A stretch of 64,000 nt of DNA from Sphingomonas sp. NFR04. Its GTDB lineage: Bacteria > Pseudomonadota > Alphaproteobacteria > Sphingomonadales > Sphingomonadaceae. Within the stretch, counting starts at the first letter, position 1; the number at the start of each line of letters is the position of its first letter. The position numbers and the translations under genes are program-made. Positions 47,749 to 59,061 of the stretch are shown piece after piece. The stretch spans positions 62,001-126,000 of the forward strand of contig NZ_FORV01000001.1 in assembly GCF_900114095.1 (NCBI RefSeq), given 5' to 3'. Under the pieces are notes generated by a model. The model saw only the letters and a list, made by a program, of their open reading frames with translations, did no database searches and was not told where the DNA came from.

Positions 47749-48567
47749 TTATTCGGCCTCCCGAGCACGTTGCAGAAGAGCCCGCGCCTGGGCCACGTGC
47801 ATCGCCTCGATCATCCGGTCGCGGAAGCGCTCTGCACCGCCCTGGGCGGCAGCGAGCAAGGCGCGCGCATCGGCGATCTCGTCGTTGGTCGCGCCAAACG
47901 CCTCCGCCGCGATCGCGATCTGTCCCGGATGGATCAGCGTCTTGCCGTCAAAGCCTAGCGCGCGGCCCTCGCGGCATTCGGCAGCGAGCCCCTCGGCATC
48001 GGCGAGCGCGTTGAACACGCCGTCGAGCGCCCAGGCATTTCCGGCGCGCGCCGCCAGCACCACGGTCTGCAGCGCCAGCGAAAGTCCGCCCCGCCCCGCC
48101 GCCGAGGGAATGCCGAGGCTTGCCTTGAGATCGTTGGTCCCGGCGATCAGCCCGGCGACACCCGGCACCGCCGCGATGGAAGCGGCGGCAAGAACGCTGG
48201 CCGGCGTTTCGATCATCGCGAGGATCGGCTTGCCGGCCGCCGGGGCGATCCGCGCGATGCTGGCGGCATCCTCTACCTTCGGCACGACGATGAGATCCGC
48301 CGCCGAGCGCGCGGCCGCGGCGAGATCTGCCTCATGCTCCGCCGTGTCGGCGCCGTTCAACCGAATGGCCGCGATCCGCCCGTCAAAGCCTTCCGCCACT
48401 GCCGCCACGGCCGCGTCGCGCGCCGCATCCTTGTCCTTGGGCTTCACCGCATCTTCGAGGTCGAGGATCACCATGTCGCAGGCGAGCGTGCGCGCCTTGG
48501 CGATCGCACGCGGGTTCGATGCGGGCAGGAACAGGGCGGTGCGGGGGGCGAGAGCCATGCTGGTCAT
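47749..48567 (-). CDS. HpcH/HpaI-CitE family CoA-ester lyase
   Basis: A 272-residue TIM-barrel protein of the citrate lyase beta-subunit group. LFLPASNPRAIAKARTLACD and MVILDLEDAVKPKDKDAAR hold CoA/metal-binding residues. AIRLNGADT, VVPKVEDAASI, PILAMIETPASVL and GFDGKTLIHPGQI complete the family pattern. Members act on malyl-, citramalyl- or related CoA thioesters. The exact substrate cannot be read from sequence, and no citrate lyase alpha or gamma subunit is nearby. Confidence 0.88.
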   Translation of the reverse strand: MTSMALAPRTALFLPASNPRAIAKARTLACDMVILDLEDAVKPKDKDAARDAAVAAVAEGFDGRIAAIRLNGADTAEHEADLAAAARSAADLIVVPKVEDAASIARIAPAAGKPILAMIETPASVLAAASIAAVPGVAGLIAGTNDLKASLGIPSAAGRGGLSLALQTVVLAARAGNAWALDGVFNALADAEGLAAECREGRALGFDGKTLIHPGQIAIAAEAFGATNDEIADARALLAAAQGGAERFRDRMIEAMHVAQARALLQRAREAE

Positions 48568-48618
48568 CGCGCCTCTCTATGCTAGCACTAGGCCCCATTG
48601 CGAGGGGAGTCGGGGCGT

Positions 48619-49602
48619 ATGGACGTGCTTTTCGTGTTTCTGGCCGGTCTGGTGGCGCTGGTGCTCTTCTACCTGCTGGCCAGCGTCAAGATCGTGACCC
48701 AGGGCTATCAGTACACGATCGAGCATTTCGGCCGGTTCACCACCGTCGCCGCACCCGGCTTCAACTTCTACCCCGCCTTTTTCTACCGTGTCGGCCGCAA
48801 GGTGAACATGATGGAGCAGGTGATCGACATTCCCGGCCAGGAGATCATCACCAAGGACAATGCGATGATCTCCACCGACGGGGTGGTGTTCTTCCAGGTG
48901 CTCGATGCCGCCAAGGCTGCCTATGAAGTGTCGGACCTGTATGTCGCGCTGCTCCAGCTGACCACGACCAATCTGCGCACCGTGATGGGCTCGATGGACT
49001 TGGACGAGACGCTGTCCAAGCGCGACGAGATCAATGCGCGCCTGCTCTCGGTGGTCGACCATGCGACCACCCCCTGGGGCGTGAAGATCACCCGCGTCGA
49101 GATCAAGGACATCCGCCCACCCGCCGATATCGTCAACGCAATGGGGCGACAGATGAAGGCCGAGCGCGAGAAGCGCGCCAACATCCTCGAGGCCGAGGGC
49201 AGCCGCCAGTCGGAGATCCTGCGCGCCGAGGGCCAGAAGCAGGCACGCATCCTGGAGGCCGAAGGCCGCCGCGAGTCGGCGTTCCGCGACGCCGAGGCCC
49301 GCGAGCGCGCCGCCCAGGCCGAAGCCGAGGCGACCCGGCTGGTGTCCGACGCGATCGAGTCCGGCAGCGCCCAGTCGCTCAACTATTTCATCGCGCAGAA
49401 ATATGTCGAGGCGGTCGGCAAGTTCGCGACCTCGCCCAATGCCAAGACCATCCTGTTCCCGGTCGAGGCGACCCAGCTGATCGGCACGCTGGGCGGCATC
49501 GGCGAGCTGGCCCGGGACGCGCTGTCTGGCGGCGCCCCCAAGGCCCCCGCCCCGCCCGCGCCGCCGGCCCGCCGTCCCGGTCCGTTCGACCAGCAGGATT
49601 GA
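48619..49602 (+). CDS. SPFH/band-7 (stomatin-like, QmcA) membrane protein
   Basis: A 327-residue protein with one N-terminal transmembrane helix ([20 protein letters not shown]), then the SPFH domain ([19 protein letters not shown]... [28 protein letters not shown] block), a long charged coiled coil ([11 protein letters not shown] repeats, about 185-250) and a Pro/Ala-rich tail. Family members form membrane microdomain scaffolds and partner with NfeD, which is encoded 8 bp downstream. Confidence 0.93.
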   Translation: MDVLFVFLAGLVALVLFYLLASVKIVTQGYQYTIEHFGRFTTVAAPGFNFYPAFFYRVGRKVNMMEQVIDIPGQEIITKDNAMISTDGVVFFQVLDAAKAAYEVSDLYVALLQLTTTNLRTVMGSMDLDETLSKRDEINARLLSVVDHATTPWGVKITRVEIKDIRPPADIVNAMGRQMKAEREKRANILEAEGSRQSEILRAEGQKQARILEAEGRRESAFRDAEARERAAQAEAEATRLVSDAIESGSAQSLNYFIAQKYVEAVGKFATSPNAKTILFPVEATQLIGTLGGIGELARDALSGGAPKAPAPPAPPARRPGPFDQQD

Positions 49603-49610
49603 TCGCCTAG

Positions 49611-50069
49611 GTGGACTGGCTGCAGCACCCGCCCCTGCTCTGGCTGATCGCCGCGGTCGTGCTGGGGATCGCCGAACTGGCGGTGCCGGGCGTGTTCCTG
49701 GTGTTCCTCGCGGCCGCGGCGGCGATCATGGGCGGCCTCGCGCTGCTGTTCCCGGACCTGCCGCTTGCCGGGCAACTGCTCGGCTTCGCCGGCTGGTCGG
49801 CTGTTGCGGTGCTGATCGGCCGGCGCTGGTATCATGACTTCCCCGTGCAGAGCGCCGATCCGCTGCTCAACGACCGCGTCGCGCGGCTAGTTGGCGAGGT
49901 CGTCACCGTGGTCGAGCCGGTGAGCGACCATGGCGGCCGGGTGCGCGTCGGCGACGGCGAATGGCCGGCACGCGGGCCCGATGCTCCCACCGGCGCCCGC
50001 GTGCGGATCACCGGCGCCACCGGCGCGACGCTCCGTGTCGAGCCGCTTCCCACCCTTCCCCAGAACTGA
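49611..50069 (+). CDS. NfeD-family membrane protein
   Basis: A 152-residue protein: a first hydrophobic block (LLWLIAAVVLGIAELAVPGVFLVF, LAAAAAIMGGLALLFP, LLGFAGWSAVAVLIG) followed by a C-terminal OB-fold (about 85-152) with LVGEVVTVVEPVSDHGGRVRVGD. The start is GTG 49611. The SPFH-NfeD gene pair is a conserved arrangement, and the two proteins are thought to work together in membrane quality control. Confidence 0.91.
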   Translation: MDWLQHPPLLWLIAAVVLGIAELAVPGVFLVFLAAAAAIMGGLALLFPDLPLAGQLLGFAGWSAVAVLIGRRWYHDFPVQSADPLLNDRVARLVGEVVTVVEPVSDHGGRVRVGDGEWPARGPDAPTGARVRITGATGATLRVEPLPTLPQN

Positions 50070-50090
50070 AAACAAACCGAGGTCGAATTG

Positions 50091-51911
50091 ATGCAACCTA
50101 CCCGTCGCGACGTGCTGCTCGGATCGAGCGCCCTGCTCGCCACCTCCGCGGCCGCGCGCCCCGCGCTCGCCGCTGCCGGTCCCGCCGAAGCCCAGGCCCA
50201 GGCGCTGATCGACCGCACCGCCGAGGCGCTGCTGGTCCTCAACCCCGAGGGCGCGACCAGTCTCGGCATCGACAAGGGCGCACGCGCCGCGCTCAAGCAC
50301 CGGCTCGGCGACCGCACGCCCGCAGGCGTCGCCAAGATGGCGGCGCACCTCAAGGCGACGCTGGCCGAGATCGAGCGGATTGACGTGAACGCGGTCAGCC
50401 CCGAGATGCGCGTCCATCTCGACGTGATCCAGACCGCCTATGCAAGCGGCCTCAGGGGCATGGCCTTCCCCTATGGCGACGTCGCGGTGGGGAGCTGGCG
50501 GAACACGCCCTATGTCGTGATCCAGAATGTCGGCGCCTATATCGACATCCCCAAGACGCTCGACAGCGATCACCAGATCGCGACGCGCGACGATGCCGAT
50601 GCCTATTGCGACCGACTTGTCGCCTATGCCGGTGCGCTCGACGGCGAGACGGTGCGTCTCCAGCAGGCGGCGAGCGTGGGGGTGATCGCGCCCGACTTCC
50701 TGCTCGACAAATGCCTCAAGCAGATCCGCCTCGCCCGCAGCGGCGATCCGGCGAAATGGGACGTGGTGACCTCGCTCGCCAAGCGCACCACCAAGATGCC
50801 GGGCGGCTATGACGCGCGCGCGACCAAGATCGCCGCCGAGCAGATCGCCCCCGCGCTCGATCGCCAGATCGCCGAGCTGGAGAAGCAGCGCGCCCATGCC
50901 ACCTCCGATGCCGGCGTGTGGAAGTTCAAGGACGGCGACGCCTATTATGCCTGGGCGCTGAGCGCGGGCACCACCACGACCATGTCGCCCGACGAGGTCC
51001 ATGCGATGGGCAAGGCGCAGCTCGCCGAGCTCCAGACCGAAATGGACACGATCCTCAAGACGCTCGGCTATACGCAGGGCTCGGTCGGCGCGCGCATGCG
51101 CGGGCTCGCCACCGACAAGCGCTTCGCCTTTCCGGAGACCGATGCCGGCCGCGCGGAGATCATCCAGATCCTTCAGAAGAGCATCGACGACATGCGCACC
51201 CGCATGCCCCAGGCCTTCCACACGCTGGTGCCGGGCAATGTCGAGGTGAAGCGCATTCCGATCGTCGAGGAGGAAGGTGCGGCCGGCGCCTATGGCGGCC
51301 CCGGCACGATCGACGGCAAGGTGCCCGGCCGCCTCTGGGTCAATCTGCGCTCGACCGGCATCTGGACGCGGTTCAGCCTGCCCGACCTCGCCTATCACGA
51401 GGCGATCCCCGGCCATGCCTGGCAGGGCGAATATACCTTCAAGATGCCGCTGATCCGTTCGCTCCTGCAGTTCAACGCCTATTCGGAAGGCTGGGCGCTC
51501 TATGCCGAGCAGCTGGCCGACGAGCTGGGCGTCTATGCCGCGAACCCGGCGGCGAAGCTGGGCTATCTCCAGTCACTGGGCTTCCGCGCCTGCCGGCTGG
51601 TGGTCGACAGCGGCCTTCATGCGAAGCGCTGGACCCGCGAACAGGCGATCCGCTGGTTCGTCGAGGCCAACGGCTCGTCCGAGGACGAGGTGCAGGGCGA
51701 AGTCGATCGCTATTGCTCCTGGCCGGGCCAGGCCTGCGGCTACAAGGTTGGCCATACCGCGATCAACCGGCTGCGCACCCAGGCCAAGACTGCGCTGGGC
51801 GAGCGGTTCGACTTCCGGGCGTTCAACGATGCGGTGCTGCTCGGCGGGAACGTGCCGATGACGGTGCTCGGCCATGTGATCGACCGGCACATCGCACAGC
51901 GGAAGGGGTGA
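50091..51911 (+). CDS. Exported DUF885 family (M32-like) metallopeptidase
   Basis: A 606-residue secreted protein. The N-terminus MQPTRRDVLLGSSALLATSA has a twin-arginine-like TRRD motif. The DUF885 zinc site is LAYHEAIPGHAWQGEY (HExxPGH), followed by AYSEGWALYAEQLADELG, the second ligand region. SWPGQACGYKVGH is also conserved in the family. DUF885 members are peptidase-like; substrate unknown. It is followed by a REP-like repeat. Confidence 0.89.
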   Translation: MQPTRRDVLLGSSALLATSAAARPALAAAGPAEAQAQALIDRTAEALLVLNPEGATSLGIDKGARAALKHRLGDRTPAGVAKMAAHLKATLAEIERIDVNAVSPEMRVHLDVIQTAYASGLRGMAFPYGDVAVGSWRNTPYVVIQNVGAYIDIPKTLDSDHQIATRDDADAYCDRLVAYAGALDGETVRLQQAASVGVIAPDFLLDKCLKQIRLARSGDPAKWDVVTSLAKRTTKMPGGYDARATKIAAEQIAPALDRQIAELEKQRAHATSDAGVWKFKDGDAYYAWALSAGTTTTMSPDEVHAMGKAQLAELQTEMDTILKTLGYTQGSVGARMRGLATDKRFAFPETDAGRAEIIQILQKSIDDMRTRMPQAFHTLVPGNVEVKRIPIVEEEGAAGAYGGPGTIDGKVPGRLWVNLRSTGIWTRFSLPDLAYHEAIPGHAWQGEYTFKMPLIRSLLQFNAYSEGWALYAEQLADELGVYAANPAAKLGYLQSLGFRACRLVVDSGLHAKRWTREQAIRWFVEANGSSEDEVQGEVDRYCSWPGQACGYKVGHTAINRLRTQAKTALGERFDFRAFNDAVLLGGNVPMTVLGHVIDRHIAQRKG

Positions 51912-51928
51912 GCCCCTCTCCTCCAAAG

Positions 51929-52022
51929 GTCATCCCGGCGAAAGCCGGGATCCATTGGGGTCACCGCTGCAGCTCTTGCTGATAGGGAGAGGCGACTGGA
52001 TCCCGGCTTTCGCCGGGATGAC
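51929..52022. repeat. REP/BIME-like palindrome, family D (94 bp)
   Basis: A perfect 26-bp inverted repeat: GTCATCCCGGCGAAAGCCGG starts the left arm and the right arm ends GCCGGGATGAC. Each arm also folds alone (CCCGGC-GAAA-GCCGGG). It lies in the convergent gap between the DUF885 and rhomboid genes. The arm resembles a REP sequence widespread in proteobacteria and is unrelated to families A-C. Confidence 0.92.
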
Positions 52023-52049
52023 GGCTGAAAAGGCTGGCGCTCGACGCCC

Positions 52050-52676
52050 TTACGCGTGGCGCCAGCGCCAGAGCAGCATCGGCCGGGCCAGCGCCAGGCC
52101 GAGCAGGAAGCCGCCGATATGCGCCCAGATCGCGACGGTCACGCCGCCCTGCAGGAAGGCGAAACCCATCAGGAGGTTGACGCCCACCCAGGCAGCGGCG
52201 AGCCAGGCGATGTGGACCACCTGCGCCGGGATCGGCCCAATCGCCTTGGCGCGCTGGCGGCCGTAGAGCAGCGAATAGGCGCCGACCACCGCGGAACTCG
52301 CTCCGCTGGCGCCGATCATCGGCGCGGTCGACATCGGGCCCGCCAGCCACTGCGCGCCGCATGCGACATAGGCGCCGATCAGATAGAGCGCGACGATGCC
52401 CTTGGCACCGATCGCACGCTCGGCCTCGCGGCCGGTAAAGCCGAGCATCAGCATGTTCATGCCGAGATGGGCGAGCCCGCCATGGATCAGCGCCGAGCTG
52501 AGCGGCGTCAGCCACACCGGCACCAGCGGCCCCGACAGGAGCAGACCGCCCGAAAGCCGCGCCGGGATGAACCCCGCCGCGAACTGGATCTGCACCGCAT
52601 TGGGCGCGAAATTGGCGATCAGGCTCACCGCCACCGTGACGGCGACGATCACCGTCGTGGCGCTGAGCTTCGGCAT
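52050..52676 (-). CDS. Rhomboid family intramembrane serine protease
   Basis: A 208-residue, six-helix membrane protein. The conserved loop/helix LIHGGLAHLGMNMLMLGFTG supplies oxyanion-hole H and N residues. The catalytic serine lies in MIGASGASSAVVGAYS and the catalytic histidine in VAIWAHIGGFLLGLALA. Substrates unknown. It lies 8 bp downstream of greA, probably in one transcript. Confidence 0.93.
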   Translation of the reverse strand: MPKLSATTVIVAVTVAVSLIANFAPNAVQIQFAAGFIPARLSGGLLLSGPLVPVWLTPLSSALIHGGLAHLGMNMLMLGFTGREAERAIGAKGIVALYLIGAYVACGAQWLAGPMSTAPMIGASGASSAVVGAYSLLYGRQRAKAIGPIPAQVVHIAWLAAAWVGVNLLMGFAFLQGGVTVAIWAHIGGFLLGLALARPMLLWRWRHA

Positions 52677-52684
52677 GGCAGGCC

Positions 52685-53161
52685 TCAGATGAACTCGACC
52701 TTCGAGACCAGATAATAGCGGTCGCCCGCCGGCACCGACACCTCGACCTCTTCATCGACCTTGCGGCCGATCAGCGCCCGCCCGATCGGCGAGTTGTACG
52801 AGATGCGGCCCTTGCTCGCATCCGCCTCGGTCTGGCCGACGATCTGGTAGGTGACGGGCTTGTCGTCCTCGTCGAGCAGCGTCACGGTCGCACCGAACAC
52901 GATCTTGTCGCCCGAAAGCTCCTTGGGATCGATGATCTGGGCGCGGCTCAGCTTGTCCTCGATGTCGGCAATGGTCGCCTCGACCTGGCCCTGCCGCTCC
53001 TTGGCGGCATGGTACTCGGCGTTTTCGGAGAGATCGCCGTGTGCGCGCGCTTCCTCGATCGCGTCCACGATCAACGGCCGCTCGGCCTTCAGCCGCTTCA
53101 ACTCCTCGTTGAGCTTCTGATAGCCTTCCGCCAGCATCGGCATCTTCTCGACGGTCGCCAT
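52685..53161 (-). CDS. greA: Transcription elongation factor GreA
   Basis: A 158-residue cleavage factor for backtracked RNA polymerase. The N-terminal coiled coil has [20 protein letters not shown] with the acidic tip, and the C-terminal FKBP-like domain contains [12 protein letters not shown] and [17 protein letters not shown] 53161 ([10 protein letters not shown]) is chosen because the upstream extension lacks family similarity. GreB at 24452 is the paralogue. Confidence 0.96.
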   Translation of the reverse strand: MATVEKMPMLAEGYQKLNEELKRLKAERPLIVDAIEEARAHGDLSENAEYHAAKERQGQVEATIADIEDKLSRAQIIDPKELSGDKIVFGATVTLLDEDDKPVTYQIVGQTEADASKGRISYNSPIGRALIGRKVDEEVEVSVPAGDRYYLVSKVEFI

Positions 53162-53332
53162 AACGCCCTTGTCCTTCAATACACCCCCGGTACCGACCGT
53201 CGCCCGAAAACGACGTCCGCACACTTACATCGGTTGGGGAAATCCATTGTGCGAACGCGAATATTAAGATGCGAGACGAAAAACATCAAGGCGGGGGGAG
53301 GAAAACGCAATAATTGAGCGGACTGCCTGCAC

Positions 53333-53445
53333 TTAGCCCCTCCTCCTCGGAGGAGGGGTTGGGGTGGAGGGATTCCAGAACATCGGTTGGTCTCGGTGAG
53401 ACCCTGCCCCACCCCAACCCCTCCCCTGAAGGGGAGGGGCTTTAG
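53333..53445. repeat. Palindromic repeat, family C copy 2 (about 113 bp)
   Basis: Reverse-orientation copy of 27879-27991. The arms, the TTGGGGTGG motifs and the sequence GGATTCCAGAAC match. The core hairpin is GGTCTCGGTGAGACC instead of GTCTCGCGGAGAC, so the stem is kept while the loop changes. It lies between greA and carB, 10 bp from the carB stop. The remainder of the 293-bp gap (53162-53332) holds only the greA upstream region. Confidence 0.92.
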
Positions 53446-53454
53446 AGTGTCCCC

Positions 53455-56783
<3,329 letters not shown>

Positions 56784-56784
<1 letters not shown>

Positions 56785-57146
56785 CAGTGTTTCATTCCAG
56801 TTTCTGCGACGCAGCCCCAGCCATCATATTCCAGGCCGAAATACGCCTCTATCCGCAGGCAGAGCTCGGTTAGAGCGCGTATCGATGCTTCGTCGGTGCG
56901 TTGTTCTCGTTCAAGGAAGAGCGAGAGGGTTCCGTCCTCGCTTCGCTCGTCGCCCAGCACGGTGAAACCCAGCTCCTCGGCGGCCTCTTCGAGCGAAGCA
57001 AGCGCCTTGCCTGAGCCTTGGAAGCTGACGTCCACGGGGCGGGCAATCGCCGGGTTGTCACCGTTGGCAGCGAGACTCTGCAGCACGTCCTGATCCTGCG
57101 CCCATTCTTCCTCGAAGCGGGCGGGATCGAACGGGGGCAGGTTCAC
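56784..57146 (-). CDS. RraB-like ribonuclease E regulator family protein
   Basis: A 120-residue acidic protein similar in layout to regulator of ribonuclease activity B. It contains an N-terminal [20 protein letters not shown], a central [24 protein letters not shown] strand/helix, and the C-terminal EYDGWGC typical of RraB (here [13 protein letters not shown]). It starts with GTG overlapping the carA stop (GTGA) and its stop overlaps the carB start, so it is fully embedded in the carAB operon. An RNase E-inhibiting role is inferred from family only. Confidence 0.78.
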
Positions 57147-58414
57147 GCCATCATCCCCACGAACCGCTCGAACAGATAGAGGCTGTCCTGCGGGCCCGGG
57201 CTGGCCTCGGGGTGGTATTGCACGCTGAACGCGGGTCGGTCGGTGAGTTCGATGCCGGCGTTGGAGCCGTCGAACAGCGACACATGCGTCTCGCGCGCAT
57301 TGGCCGGCAGGCTCTCGCGCTCGACGGCGAAGCCGTGGTTCATGCTGGTGATCTCGACCGCGCCGTCTTCCAGTCGCTTGACCGGATGGTTGGCGCCGCG
57401 ATGGCCCTGGAACATCTTGGTGGTCTCAGCACCCACCGCGAGGCCAAGCAGCTGGTGGCCGAGGCAGATGCCGAACAGCGGCTTGCCGGTCTCGAGCAGC
57501 TGGCGGATCACCGGCACGGCGTACTCGCCGGTCGCAGCGGGATCGCCAGGGCCGTTGGAGAGGAAGAAGCCGTCCGGATTGAACGCCATCACCTGCTCGA
57601 AGGTCGCGGTGGCGGGCAGCACGGTCACGTCCGCGCCGGCTTTCACCAGGTTGCGGAAGATGTTGCGCTTCGAACCATAGTCGATCGCGACGACCTGCGG
57701 GCGCTTCTTCGAGCCCCCTCCCGCCTGCGGGAGGGGGTTGGGGGTGGGCCCACCCTCTCCACCAGCGGTGTTCGTCGAGGAGGCCGAGCGCCCACCCCCG
57801 GCCCCTCCCGCAAGCGGGAGGGGAGAGGTGTTCTCATAGCCGGCGCCGAGCTTCCACACGCCGCCTTCCCAGCCGAAATGCGTCTCGCACGAGACGGTGA
57901 CGGCGAGGTCCATGCCCTCCAGCCCCGGCCAGGCGCGTGCCTTTTCGAGCAGCGCGTCGAGGTCGAAATTGCCGGACTTCGAGTGCGCGATCACGCCGTT
58001 CGGCGCGCCGCCCACCCGGATGCGGCGGGTGAGCGCGCGGGTGTCGATGCCGGACAGGCCGATCCGCTTGTGCTTCGCCATCCAGGCATCGAGATGCTCG
58101 GTGCTGCGGAAGTTCGACGGCTCGGTCACGTCCTCGCGGACGATCATGCCCAGCGCATGGGGGTCATCGGCCTCGATGTCGTCGGGGTTGGCGCCGACAT
58201 TGCCGATGTGGGGGAAGGTGAAATTGATGATCTGACCGGCGAAGCTCGGGTCGGTCATGATCTCCTGGTAGCCGGTCATCGCGGTGTGGAAGCACACCTC
58301 GCCGACGGCATCGCCTTCGGCACCGAATCCTCGACCCCACAATATCTCGCCGCTCGCCAGAACCAGAACGCCCGTGGCTCCAACGGGCATGGACAAGGGT
58401 TTGGCGTCGGCCAT
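57143..58414 (-). CDS. carA: Carbamoyl-phosphate synthase small (glutaminase) subunit with an in-frame repeat insertion
   Basis: Supplies ammonia from glutamine to CarB; 423 residues, against about 380-390 usually. The N-terminal domain has CFHTAMTGYQEIMTDPSFAG, NFRSTEHLDAW and GIDTRALTRRIR. The class I glutamine amidotransferase domain has FLSNGPGDPAATGEY, the nucleophile in LFGICLGHQLLGLAVG, and SVQYHPEASPGP with His/Glu. Residues about 195-235 (SPLPLAGGAGGG... TPNPLPQAGGG) come from a palindromic repeat between the two domains. All catalytic motifs remain intact, so it is probably functional. ATG 58414 chosen. Confidence 0.95.
   Translation of the reverse strand: MADAKPLSMPVGATGVLVLASGEILWGRGFGAEGDAVGEVCFHTAMTGYQEIMTDPSFAGQIINFTFPHIGNVGANPDDIEADDPHALGMIVREDVTEPSNFRSTEHLDAWMAKHKRIGLSGIDTRALTRRIRVGGAPNGVIAHSKSGNFDLDALLEKARAWPGLEGMDLAVTVSCETHFGWEGGVWKLGAGYENTSPLPLAGGAGGGRSASSTNTAGGEGGPTPNPLPQAGGGSKKRPQVVAIDYGSKRNIFRNLVKAGADVTVLPATATFEQVMAFNPDGFFLSNGPGDPAATGEYAVPVIRQLLETGKPLFGICLGHQLLGLAVGAETTKMFQGHRGANHPVKRLEDGAVEITSMNHGFAVERESLPANARETHVSLFDGSNAGIELTDRPAFSVQYHPEASPGPQDSLYLFERFVGMMA
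57710..57832. repeat. Palindromic repeat inserted in frame in carA (family E)
   Basis: 123 bp (41 codons). The left half (+ strand) is hairpin CCTCCCGCCTGCGGGAGG then GGTTGGGGGTGGGC; the right half is GCGCCCACCCCCGGCCCC then hairpin CCTCCCGCAAGCGGGAGG. It follows the same plan as the family C elements and the flanks of the DUF559 gene. It contains no stop codon in the carA frame and sits at the linker between the two CarA domains. Confidence 0.9.
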
Positions 58415-58557
58415 TTGGGGCGGGCACTCCTGCATAGGGTTTTGACGATGTCGCTAAGGGCCGCCCGCTAGCCCCCATGGCCGGATGCGTCAATCTGTTA
58501 AGTTTTTTGCAGGTCCGCTATGGTTCCCGGCTTACCGTAAAAAGATCGAGAGAAACG

Positions 58558-59010
58558 ATGATTCGCGACGACATCAAGGCTGCGCTGGTGACCGCCATGA
58601 AGGGCGGCGACAAGGCGTCCACCGCCACGATCCGCCTGATCCAGAGCGCGATCAAGAACCGCGACATCGAGGCCCGCACCGGCAAGGCCCCCGAGGACGA
58701 CGACGTGCTGGTGGTCGAGGTGCTGCAGAAGATGGTCAAGCAGCGCCGCGAATCGATCGAGATGTATGTGAAGGGCAACCGGCAGGAGCTCGCCGATGCC
58801 GAAGCCGCCGAGGTGGTGGTGATCGAGCGCTTCCTGCCGACGCAGATGAGCGAGCCGGAAACGACGGCGGCAATCGAGGCGATCAAGGCCGAGCTGGGCG
58901 CGGCCGGCATGAAGGACATGGGCCGGGTGATGGCCGAGCTGAAGGCGCGCCACGCGGCGCAGCTCGACATGAGCAAGGCCAGCGCGCTGGTGAAGGCGGC
59001 GCTTTCCTGA
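58558..59010 (+). CDS. yqeY: GatB/YqeY domain-containing protein
   Basis: A 150-residue protein of the YqeY family, related to the tail domain of GatB. The N-terminal IRDDIKAALVTAMKGGDK and TATIRLIQSAIKNRDIEA are followed by VVEVLQKMVKQRRESIEMY and the C-terminal MKDMGRVMAELKARH. Possible tRNA-linked role; unproven. Divergent from carA. In related genomes it commonly precedes dnaG and rpoD; here a DUF559 gene and repeats separate it from dnaG. Confidence 0.93.
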   Translation: MIRDDIKAALVTAMKGGDKASTATIRLIQSAIKNRDIEARTGKAPEDDDVLVVEVLQKMVKQRRESIEMYVKGNRQELADAEAAEVVVIERFLPTQMSEPETTAAIEAIKAELGAAGMKDMGRVMAELKARHAAQLDMSKASALVKAALS

Positions 59011-59025
59011 CGATCACAACCTGCG

Positions 59026-59060
59026 CTCCCCTCCCGCTTGCGGGAGAGTTCGGGGGAGGG
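59026..59060. repeat. Repeat half-unit preceding the DUF559 gene
   Basis: Hairpin CTCCCGCTTGCGGGAG (59031-59046) followed by AGTTCGGGGGAGGG. It matches the hairpin plus GTTGGGGG-GG module of the carA insertion. Its GGGGGAGGG end supplies the ribosome-binding sequence of the DUF559 gene, whose ATG is at 59062. Confidence 0.85.
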
Positions 59061-59061
59061 A

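Noticed and set aside
57143..58414. carA as a pseudogene because of the repeat insertion
   Set aside because: The insertion is a multiple of three with no stop, lies at a domain linker, and every catalytic motif is intact; overlap coupling with rraB is preserved.
58415..58557. A pyrimidine-responsive leader or riboswitch upstream of carA
   Set aside because: The 143-bp divergent gap shows no attenuator hairpin with T-run or known riboswitch core that I can recognise.
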